From NCBI GenBank assembly GCA_014359685.1, contig JACIYY010000134.1, positions 1 through 13,050 of the forward strand: a DNA stretch of 13,050 nucleotides, given 5' to 3'. The notes under the pieces are model-generated. The model saw only the letters and a program-made list of their open reading frames with translations, was not told where the DNA came from and ran no database searches. Below are positions 7,413 to 13,050 of this stretch, one piece after another. Numbering within the stretch: the first letter of the stretch is position 1; each line of letters begins with the position of its first letter. The stretch comes from Porphyrobacter sp. GTDB taxonomy: Bacteria > Pseudomonadota > Alphaproteobacteria > Sphingomonadales > Sphingomonadaceae. The position numbers were made by a program, and so were the translations under genes.

Positions 7413-7439
7413 TGCCCGCTCACGCCGCCGCAGCGGGCA
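7413..7439. terminator. Hairpin between convergent yggS and glnD, possible two-way terminator
   Basis: TGCCCGCT (7413-7420) and AGCGGGCA (7432-7439) form a perfect 8-bp stem with an 11-base loop. It begins 15 bases after the yggS stop and overlaps the last codons and stop of glnD. Neither side has a T-run, so it would be a weak or protein-assisted terminator, or a 3'-end stabiliser. The convergent position is what makes a terminator role plausible. Confidence 0.35.
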
Positions 7440-10179
7440 TCTCGGCGTCGGCTGCGGCCAGCAGCGCCGCCTCCAGCCGAGCCAGCCGCTCCCTGCTCTC
7501 GATCTTCCCGCCCAGCAGGTCGGTGACATAGAAGGTGTCGACCGCCCGCTCGCCATAATGGGTGACGTGGGCCGAATTGACCATCAGCCGCTCTTCGAAC
7601 AGCACGCGCGCCAGCCGGTTGAGCAGCGCCGGGCGGTCGCGGGCGATCACCTCGATCACCGTGAAGCGGTTCGACGCCTCGTGATCGAACAGCACCTCGG
7701 GACGCACCTCGAAGCTGTCGGCGCGCGGGTGGGCCGGCGGACGGCGGGCGAGCTGCGGGACCAGCTCGATCCGGTTGGCGAGGCAGTCGCGGATATGCGT
7801 CTCCAGCCGCTCGATCTGGTGCTCCTCGCGGAACGGCTGGCCGAGCGGGTCCTGGACGATGAAATTGTCGACCGCCGTGCCGCGCCGGGTGGTGTGGATG
7901 CGTGCGTCGATGATGTTGCCGCCGGCAAGATGGATCGCGCCGGCGATGCGGTAGAACAGGCCGGGATGGTCGTCGGCGATCACCGTCACCAGCGTCGCCC
8001 CGCGCGCGGGGTAATAGTGCGCGTGGATCGACAGCCGGTGCCCCGCCCGCCGGCAGGCGGCATAATGCGGCAGGTTGAGCGCGATGATATCGTCCGGCTC
8101 GGCGATCCAGTAGGCGTCGTCGAACAGGTCGCCCAGTTCCTCGATCACCCCTGCGCCATCGCCCAGCAGCTCGGCTACGCGGGCCTTCTTCGCGCTGACC
8201 CGCTGCTCGCCGCCGGGGCGGCCGTGGCCAAGCATCCGCTCCTCGGCAAGATCGTAGAGTTCCGCGATCAGCTGGCGCTTCCAGCTGTTCCACACGCCGG
8301 GGCCGACCGCGCGGATATCCACCACCGTCAGCACCAGCAACTGGCGCAAGCGTTCGAGGTTCTGCACCTGCGCCACGAAATCGGTGATCGTCTTGGGATC
8401 GGCGAGGTCGCGCTTGAACGCGGTCGCGCTCATCAGCAGATGGACCCGCACCAGCCAGCTGACCAGCTCGGTCTCCTTCTCGCTCAGCCCCAGCCGAGGG
8501 CACAGGCGCAGCGCCAGTTCCGCCCCCAGCACCGAATGGTCGCCGCCGCGCCCCTTGGCGATGTCGTGCAGCAGCGTCGCCACGTAGAGCGCCCGCCGGC
8601 AGGCCAGCCGGTGGATGATGTCGGTCGCCAGCGGATGGTCCTGCGCCAGCTCCCCGCGCTCGATCTGCGAGAGCAGGCCGATCGCCCGGATGGTGTGCTC
8701 GTCGACCGTGTAATGGTGGTACATGTCGAACTGCATCTGCGCGTTGACCTTGCCGAAATCGGGCACGAAGCGGCCGAACACGCCCGCCTCGTTCATCCAG
8801 CGCAGCACCGTCTCGGGATCGTTGCGCCCGGCCAGCACCTCCAGGAACAACGCATTGGCGCGGGGGTCCTTGCGGACCTCGCCTTTGATCAACTCCGCAT
8901 CGCGGCGGATCATCCGGGTGGTGCCGGGGTGGATCTCCAGCCGCTCCTGCTCGGCCACAGCGAAGACCTCGATCAGCCGCACCGGGTCGCGCTGGAACCA
9001 GTCGTCGGCCGGCGCGCTCAGCCGGCCATTGGTAAGGGCATAGCCGCCGCGCAGCCTGCGGGCGCGCGCGGCCAGCCCGCGCAGCCGCGCCAAGGGGCCG
9101 GTCGCGCGCTCCTCGCGCTGCTGGTCGAAATGGGCGAGGAACACGCCCGTCAGGTGGCCGACATGCCTGGCCTGGAGGAAGTAGAACTGCATGAATCGTT
9201 CGACCGAGCTTTTGCCCGGCCGGTCGGCGAAGTTCATCCGCCGCGCGACCTCGCGCTGCAGGTCGAAGGTCAGGCGGTCCTCCGGCCGGCCGGTGATCGT
9301 GTGCAGGTGGCAGCGCACCGCCAGCAGGAACCCCTCCGCCCGGCGGAAGCTGCGATATTCGCGCGGCGTGAACAGCCCGATATCGACCAGCTCGGCCGCC
9401 GACCGCACACGGTGGAGGTATTTGGCGATCCAGTACAGCGTCTGCAGGTCGCGCAGGCCCCCCTTGCCGTCCTTGACATTGGGCTCCACCACATAGCGGC
9501 TGTCGCCCATCCGCTTGTGGCGGGCGCTGCGCTCTTCCAGCTTTTCGGTGATGAAGCGGGTCTCCGAACCCGGCACCACCTCGCCCCAGAAGCGCCGGCT
9601 CGCCTCTTCGTAGAGCGGCTGGTCGCCCCACAGGTAGCGGCCTTCGAGCAAAGCGGTGCGGATCGTCAGGTCCGATCGTGCCATCCGCACCATCTCGTCG
9701 GGCGAGCGGCTGGAATGGCCGACCTTGAGACCCAGGTCCCACAGGTAATAGAGCAGCGCCTCGATCACCTGCTCGCACCACGGCGCGGACTTCGCCGGGG
9801 TGAGGAAGGCAAGATCGACGTCCGAATGGGGCGCCATCTCGCCCCGGCCGTAGCCACCCACCGCCATCAGCGCGAGCCGCTCGCCGCTCGACCGGTTGGG
9901 CGCAGGGTACAGGTCGGTCACGACATGGTCGTGCAGCACCCGGATCAGCTGGTCGATGAGGAAGGCGTGGCCGTGGGTGATCTCGTGCCCGGCGCTCGGC
10001 CGCTCGGCCAGCCGGCGGGCCAGCTCGGCCCGCCCGGCGTCCAGCGATTCGCGCAAGGCGGCAACGACATGCGGTCGGGCCTTGTCGCGGCCATGCTCGG
10101 CGACGAGGGCGGCAACGGCTGCGGCCAGCGCCCGTCGGTCGATGATCGCGCGCTGGTGGGGGATCTTGAGAATGGTCAC
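7420..10179 (-). CDS. glnD: Bifunctional PII uridylyltransferase/uridylyl-removing enzyme GlnD
   Basis: This 919-residue cytoplasmic nitrogen sensor adds UMP to PII proteins (GlnB/GlnK) when glutamine is low and removes it when glutamine is high. Domain order is complete. The nucleotidyltransferase has AVGGYGRGEMAPHSDVDLAF with metal-binding D120 and D122. A PII-uridylyltransferase helical region follows. The HD domain has LLHDIAKGRGGDHS with H538-D539 for uridylyl removal. Two C-terminal ACT domains (about 722-795, ADDHPGLFYRIAGAI; about 838-910, ARDRPALLNRLARVLF) bind glutamine. Length is usual for the family (about 890-940). The start is uncertain: GTG at 10179 (VTILKIPHQRAIIDRR) is preferred from the conserved N-terminus. 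A TTG at 10215 would add 12 residues, and neither has a clear ribosome site. It is divergent from lgt. Confidence 0.95.
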   Translation of the reverse strand: MTILKIPHQRAIIDRRALAAAVAALVAEHGRDKARPHVVAALRESLDAGRAELARRLAERPSAGHEITHGHAFLIDQLIRVLHDHVVTDLYPAPNRSSGERLALMAVGGYGRGEMAPHSDVDLAFLTPAKSAPWCEQVIEALLYYLWDLGLKVGHSSRSPDEMVRMARSDLTIRTALLEGRYLWGDQPLYEEASRRFWGEVVPGSETRFITEKLEERSARHKRMGDSRYVVEPNVKDGKGGLRDLQTLYWIAKYLHRVRSAAELVDIGLFTPREYRSFRRAEGFLLAVRCHLHTITGRPEDRLTFDLQREVARRMNFADRPGKSSVERFMQFYFLQARHVGHLTGVFLAHFDQQREERATGPLARLRGLAARARRLRGGYALTNGRLSAPADDWFQRDPVRLIEVFAVAEQERLEIHPGTTRMIRRDAELIKGEVRKDPRANALFLEVLAGRNDPETVLRWMNEAGVFGRFVPDFGKVNAQMQFDMYHHYTVDEHTIRAIGLLSQIERGELAQDHPLATDIIHRLACRRALYVATLLHDIAKGRGGDHSVLGAELALRLCPRLGLSEKETELVSWLVRVHLLMSATAFKRDLADPKTITDFVAQVQNLERLRQLLVLTVVDIRAVGPGVWNSWKRQLIAELYDLAEERMLGHGRPGGEQRVSAKKARVAELLGDGAGVIEELGDLFDDAYWIAEPDDIIALNLPHYAACRRAGHRLSIHAHYYPARGATLVTVIADDHPGLFYRIAGAIHLAGGNIIDARIHTTRRGTAVDNFIVQDPLGQPFREEHQIERLETHIRDCLANRIELVPQLARRPPAHPRADSFEVRPEVLFDHEASNRFTVIEVIARDRPALLNRLARVLFEERLMVNSAHVTHYGERAVDTFYVTDLLGGKIESRERLARLEAALLAAADAEMPAAAA

Positions 10180-10287
10180 GCGGGCGCAGATAGGGTCTTG
10201 CGCCGTTCCTGCCAACGAATTGCCGGGCGGCTGCGATGCGCGGCCGGCCGGGGTTTCGCGTCGCGCCGTTCCATGGCAGAGCGCGCA

Positions 10288-10310
10288 GGCCGGCAGGCGG
10301 GGCGCCGGCC
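10288..10310. repeat. GC-only inverted repeat in the lgt leader
   Basis: GGCCGGC (10288-10294) and GCCGGCC (10304-10310) form a perfect 7-bp stem with a 9-base loop, ending 21 bases before the lgt ATG. In RNA it would sit next to the only ribosome-site-like sequence (CGGAG). It could act as a leader structure or protein site in the 152-bp glnD-lgt gap. High local GC raises the chance of a coincidental stem. Confidence 0.35.
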
Positions 10311-10331
10311 GCGAACGGAGCCAAGCGCATC

Positions 10332-11213
10332 ATGCTAGACCTGCTGACCACCGGCGCCACCGAGGCGATCCGCTGGGAGGAGCTGGGGCTGCGCCCCGGC
10401 ATCGACCTCGGCCTCTTCACCTTGCGCTTCTACTCGCTCGCCTATCTGGCCGGCATCCTGCTCGGCTACTGGCACCTGTCGAAGATGGTCCGCGCGCCCG
10501 GCAGCCCGATGGCGCAGCGCCATGCCGATGACCTGTTCTTCTGGTGCACGCTGGGCATCATCCTGGGCGGCCGCCTCGGCTATGCGGCCTTCTACCAGCC
10601 GGCGCTGTTCACCGGCTGGAGCGCGGACGAGGCCGTGGCGTGGGACCTGCTGCGGCTGTGGGACGGGGGGATGAGCTTTCACGGCGGCCTCATCGGGGTG
10701 ACGCTGGCGATCGCCTGGGTGTCGTGGCGCGGCCACCTGTCCTTCCTGCGCGTGTGCGACTATATCGCGGTCAATGTCGGCTTCGGGATGCTGTTCGGGC
10801 GGCTCGCCAATTTCATCAATGGCGAGCTGTGGGGCCGCCCCACCGACGTGCCTTGGGCGATGATCTTCCCCGGCGACCCCACGGGCCTGCCGCGGCATCC
10901 AAGCCAGCTCTACGAGGCGGCGCTGGAAGGGGCGCTGGTGATCGCGGTCATGCTGCCGCTGTTCTGGAAGACCCGCGCGCGCTGGCGGCCGGGCCTGCTG
11001 GTCGGCACCTTCGCCGCGCTGGTATCGGGCGGGCGCTTCGTCGCGGAATTCTTCCGCGAGCCGGATTCGCAACTGGCTGCGTTCGCGCGGGAAAGCGGGC
11101 TCAACATGGGCCAGTGGCTCAGCCTGCCGCTGATCGTCGCCAGCCTGGCGCTGATCGCCTGGGCGCTGCGCCGGCCGCCGCTGGGGAGCCAGCGGGCGCC
11201 CGCCCCGGCATGA
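10332..11213 (+). CDS. lgt: Prolipoprotein diacylglyceryl transferase
   Basis: This 293-residue inner-membrane enzyme transfers diacylglycerol from phosphatidylglycerol to the lipobox cysteine of prolipoproteins, the first step of lipoprotein maturation. It has about seven hydrophobic segments. The hallmark motifs are all present: SFHGGLIGV (H117), the Lgt signature GRLANFINGELWGRPTD (R157, matching the essential Arg of the family), RHPSQLYEAALEG (188-200), and RFVAEFFREPD near the C-terminus. Length is normal. The start is ATG at 10332, giving MLDLLTTGATEAIRWEELG. An upstream in-frame ATG at 10236 would add a 32-residue Arg/Pro-rich stretch unlike any Lgt N-terminus. A weak CGGAG lies upstream. 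It is divergent from glnD, and its stop overlaps the next start as ATGA. Confidence 0.96.
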   Translation: MLDLLTTGATEAIRWEELGLRPGIDLGLFTLRFYSLAYLAGILLGYWHLSKMVRAPGSPMAQRHADDLFFWCTLGIILGGRLGYAAFYQPALFTGWSADEAVAWDLLRLWDGGMSFHGGLIGVTLAIAWVSWRGHLSFLRVCDYIAVNVGFGMLFGRLANFINGELWGRPTDVPWAMIFPGDPTGLPRHPSQLYEAALEGALVIAVMLPLFWKTRARWRPGLLVGTFAALVSGGRFVAEFFREPDSQLAAFARESGLNMGQWLSLPLIVASLALIAWALRRPPLGSQRAPAPA

Positions 11214-12280
11214 GCGCAACGGGCGGGGAGGGGGAGCATCATGCAGAGCGCGTCCGCCGCCTGATCGCCCGCTCCGGCCCGATCAGCGTGGCCCGGTTCA
11301 TGGGCGAAGCGAACGCCCGCTATTACGCCGCGCGCGATCCGCTCGGGGCGGCCGGCGATTTCGTCACCGCGCCCGAGATCAGCCAGATGTTCGGCGAGCT
11401 GGTCGGCCTGTGGCTGGTCGACCTGTGGCAGCGAGCCGGCCGGACCGACCCGGTGCTGATGGTCGAGCTTGGCCCCGGACGCGGCACGCTGGCGCGCGAC
11501 GCGCTGCGGACGATGGCGCTGCACGGGCTGGCGCCGCAGGTCCATTTGATTGAAGCCTCGCCGGCGCTGCGCCATCTCCAGCAGCGGGCCGTGCCGCAGG
11601 CGCAGTTCCACGGCGACCCCACCGGGGTTCCGCCCGACGCCCCGCTGCTGCTGGTCGCCAACGAGTTCCTCGACGCGCTGCCGATTCGGCAGCTGGTCCG
11701 CACCCCGGCGGGCTGGCGCGAGCGGCTGGTCGGGTTCGACGCGGCAGGACAGCTCGCCTTCGTCGCCGGCGGGCAGCCGATGGACGCGGCCGTGCCGGCG
11801 GCGCTGGCCGACGAGCCGCCGGGCACGATCGTCGAGACGAGCCCGGCCGCTGCCGCGATCATCCAGGAGGTCGCGCGCCGGCTCGCGAACCAGGGCGGCG
11901 CGGCGCTGTTCATCGATTACGGCCATACCGGCCCGCGCACCGGCTCCACCCTGCAGGCGGTGCAGCGGCATCGCCGGGTCGATCCCTTCGCCGCGCCGGG
12001 GGAGGCGGACCTCACCGCCCATGTCGATTTCGCCACCCTGGCCGATGTTGCGCAACGGCAGGGCGCCCGCTGGACCGGAACGGTCGAGCAGGGCGCGTGG
12101 CTGCGCGCGCTGGGGCTGGAGCAGCGCGCGGCGGCGCTGGCCTCGCGATCGCCGGCCCGGCGGGCGGAGTTGGCGGCGGCGGTCGAGCGGCTCGCCGGGG
12201 CCGAGCAGATGGGGCGGCTGTTCAAGGTGATGGCCCTCGCCGCGCCGGACTGGCCGGACGGCGCCGGGTTCGCGGGATAA
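11210..12280 (+). CDS. SAM-dependent methyltransferase, MidA/NDUFAF7 (DUF185) family
   Basis: This 356-residue protein belongs to the family of the mitochondrial complex I assembly factor NDUFAF7 (MidA), which methylates an arginine of NDUFS2; the bacterial role is less well known. Features seen are the N-terminal GDFVTAPEISQMFGELVGLWL, the SAM loop MVELGPGRGTLARD (about 84-97), the family motif NEFLDALPIRQ (N151-Q161), and LFIDYGH (F234-D236), with a C-terminal EQMGRLFKVMAL. Length is typical. The start ATG overlaps the lgt stop as ATGA, so translation is probably coupled. The lgt-MidA order is frequent in alphaproteobacteria, often followed by a laccase-domain gene, which is absent here. 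The 3' end is followed by a bulged hairpin at 12293-12321. Confidence 0.92.
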   Translation: MSATGGEGEHHAERVRRLIARSGPISVARFMGEANARYYAARDPLGAAGDFVTAPEISQMFGELVGLWLVDLWQRAGRTDPVLMVELGPGRGTLARDALRTMALHGLAPQVHLIEASPALRHLQQRAVPQAQFHGDPTGVPPDAPLLLVANEFLDALPIRQLVRTPAGWRERLVGFDAAGQLAFVAGGQPMDAAVPAALADEPPGTIVETSPAAAAIIQEVARRLANQGGAALFIDYGHTGPRTGSTLQAVQRHRRVDPFAAPGEADLTAHVDFATLADVAQRQGARWTGTVEQGAWLRALGLEQRAAALASRSPARRAELAAAVERLAGAEQMGRLFKVMALAAPDWPDGAGFAG

Positions 12281-12292
12281 AGGGTTGCGTTT

Positions 12293-12321
12293 GCGGGCCG
12301 AACCCCGGAACGCGGCCCCGC
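12293..12321 (+). terminator. Possible end hairpin of the lgt operon
   Basis: GCGGGCCG (12293-12300) pairs with CGGCCCCGC (12313-12321) with one bulged base and a 12-base loop, starting 13 bases after the MidA-family stop. No T-run follows, so it is at best a candidate for a terminator or a 3' stabilising structure. Confidence 0.28.
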
Positions 12322-12345
12322 CGTGAGCCGTTTCGTGATGACCTC

Positions 12346-12362
12346 GCCCGCCGCTCGCGGGC
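12346..12362 (+). repeat. Hairpin in the leader of the small hydrophilic gene
   Basis: GCCCGC (12346-12351) and GCGGGC (12357-12362) form a perfect 6-bp stem with a 5-base loop, ending 11 bases before the GAGGAG ribosome site. It could insulate the site from upstream RNA or mark a transcript leader. The stem is short and GC-only, so chance is possible. Confidence 0.3.
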
Positions 12363-12373
12363 CGCAGATGATC

Positions 12374-12379
12374 GAGGAG
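12374..12379 (+). promoter_or_regulatory. Strong ribosome binding site of the small gene
   Basis: GAGGAG lies six bases before the ATG at 12386. It is the best plus-strand ribosome site in the window and the main reason to treat this short frame as a gene and to reject the GTG at 12323. Confidence 0.65.
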
Positions 12380-12385
12380 CAAGCC

Positions 12386-12586
12386 ATGGGTGAATACGAA
12401 CCCGAGGATTCACGCAACGTGACCCTCACCAACAAGACTGCGCCAGGAGAGCCGCCGCGCACCGGCCCACGCGAAGATGCAGCCCGCGCCGAAGCCGGGA
12501 AGAAGCGAGGCGAGGCCGACGACGATCAACGCACGGGGAGCCAGTCGCAAGGGCAGGGACAGCAATCGCAGAACGTGGCAGGATAA
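12386..12586 (+). CDS. Small hydrophilic, probably disordered protein (unrecognised)
   Basis: This is a 66-residue protein with no membrane segment, signal peptide or cysteine, and I do not recognise a function. The first half, with DSRNVTLTNKTAPGEPPR and TGPREDAARAEAGKK, is charged and proline-containing. The tail (residues 51-62, GSQSQGQGQQSQ) is a Gln/Ser/Gly low-complexity run. The composition points to an unfolded chain. It is supported as a gene by the GAGGAG site six bases before ATG and by sense-like codons, though its third-position GC looks lower than in the neighbouring genes. It sits 105 bp after the MidA-family gene and 105 bp before the Nudix gene. An opposite-strand frame (12410-12655) has a hydrophobic stretch but no support. 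The N-terminal half has the look of short conserved proteins I associate with sphingomonads, but this cannot be checked here. Confidence 0.6.
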   Translation: MGEYEPEDSRNVTLTNKTAPGEPPRTGPREDAARAEAGKKRGEADDDQRTGSQSQGQGQQSQNVAG

Positions 12587-12617
12587 AGCCGGCCGCAAGC
12601 GGGTGGGGGCAGCACGG

Positions 12618-12648
12618 CCCCGACTCTTCCGTCGGGCGTGGGTCGGGG
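12618..12648. repeat. Overlapping inverted repeats upstream of the Nudix gene
   Basis: CCCGAC (12619-12624) can pair with GTCGGG (12631-12636; 6-base loop). Extended by one base to CCCCGAC (12618-12624), it can pair instead with a second copy, GTCGGGG (12642-12648; 17-base loop). The two pairings exclude each other. They lie between the small gene's stop and the Nudix start. No T-run follows, so a simple terminator is not shown. Confidence 0.35.
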
Positions 12649-12691
12649 ACGACAAGGCCTCCGAACGCGACTATGAGTGTGTCGCCCGCTC

Positions 12692-13050
12692 ATGCTGAAA
12701 CACGATCGACCGTCCGCCACGCCGCGTCCTGCCGCGACCGTCCTTGTGGTTCGCGACGATCCCTTTGAAGTGCTGATGGTGCGCCGGCACAAGGATCAGT
12801 CCTTCTCCTCCGCCCTGGTCTTTCCCGGCGGGGCGGTGGACGAATCCGATGCTTCGGAAGACTGGCTGCCGCTGGTGGCCGACGCTGAAGCGTTCAGCGA
12901 TGGCGCACGCGCGCTGCGGATTGCCGCCTTCCGCGAGACATTCGAAGAAACCTCATTGTTGCTCGCGCGGAACAGCTGCGGACACTGCGCCGCACCGGCG
13001 GGCAGCGATGCAGCCAGACCGTTCATCGAGGTCGTCAGGAGCAGCGGGGG
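12692..13050 (+). CDS. Nudix hydrolase with insertion in the Nudix box (cut by right edge)
   Basis: The first 119 residues of a Nudix-fold hydrolase, likely acting on a nucleoside diphosphate linked to another group, run off the right edge. After the opening strand TVLVVRDDPFEVLMVRRHKD comes LVFPGGAVDESD, the start of the Nudix box. The box resumes only about 24 residues later with AAFRETFEETSLLLA, which carries the metal-binding R-E-x-x-E-E. Such a split box is known in the NUDT19/RP2-type subfamily, whose mammalian member cleaves CoA species; the substrate here is unknown. ATG at 12692 is chosen, although a GTG at 12677 in the same frame is possible, and neither has a clear ribosome site. 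It may be separate from the small gene upstream, given the hairpins in the 105-bp gap. Confidence 0.88.
   Translation, partial: MLKHDRPSATPRPAATVLVVRDDPFEVLMVRRHKDQSFSSALVFPGGAVDESDASEDWLPLVADAEAFSDGARALRIAAFRETFEETSLLLARNSCGHCAAPAGSDAARPFIEVVRSSG

Noticed and set aside
7558..10338. Plus-strand open frame of 926 codons opposite glnD
   Set aside because: It mirrors glnD codon by codon, is rich in Arg/Gln/His/Asp with no domain, and arises because high third-position GC removes antisense stops.
7358..10420. Second minus-strand frame of 1020 codons through glnD
   Set aside because: Out-of-frame shadow with Arg/Pro/Gly-rich content and no domains.
2674..12558. GGGNAGGG octamers resembling KOPS (for example 2674-2681, 12551-12558, and reversed at 2931-2938)
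   Set aside because: They occur in both orientations with no consistent skew, as expected by chance in high-GC DNA, despite the presence of ftsK.
12410..12655. Minus-strand 81-codon frame with a hydrophobic stretch (ALIVVGLASLLPGFGAG)
   Set aside because: It could be a small membrane protein, but it has no clear ribosome site and lies opposite the better supported plus-strand small gene.

Overview
The window is 13 kb of high-GC bacterial DNA that reads like a chromosome segment from an alphaproteobacterium, most likely order Sphingomonadales. That placement is an inference from gene content: a TonB-dependent receptor of the Xanthomonas/Caulobacter type, a short-linker FtsK, a full-length GlnD, and an lgt-MidA pair. 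No marker such as rRNA is present to confirm it. No tRNA, rRNA, insertion sequence, prophage or CRISPR array is visible.

Left part (1-3735, minus strand). A TonB-dependent receptor runs off the left edge and is preceded by a 268-bp gap holding its promoter region. Next come a spermidine-synthase-like methyltransferase-fold protein and, upstream of it, a CPA1-type sodium/proton antiporter. These two overlap by ATGA and should be translated from one message. A likely intrinsic terminator lies between this pair and ftsK.

Middle part (3736-7419). The DNA translocase gene ftsK lies just downstream of a short, divergent ThiE/TenI-family gene, and both are on the minus strand. Only 22 bp separates the start of the ThiE/TenI gene from the plus-strand yggS gene (PLP homeostasis). 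A palindromic CTATAG sits in that gap.

Right part (7420-13050). glnD, the nitrogen sensor that modifies PII, is on the minus strand and convergent with yggS. Divergent from it on the plus strand are lgt (lipoprotein diacylglyceryl transferase) and a MidA/NDUFAF7-type methyltransferase, again joined by ATGA. A small disordered 66-residue protein with a strong ribosome binding site follows. Last is a Nudix hydrolase with an insertion in its Nudix box, cut by the right edge.

Most of the window is housekeeping: division and chromosome segregation, nitrogen sensing, lipoprotein maturation and cofactor balance. I did not find a clear new defence or mobile system. The points most worth a second look are the ThiE/TenI protein lacking key ThiE residues, the 22-bp divergent gap, the small unrecognised protein, the Nudix insertion, and several GC-only inverted repeats in leaders.
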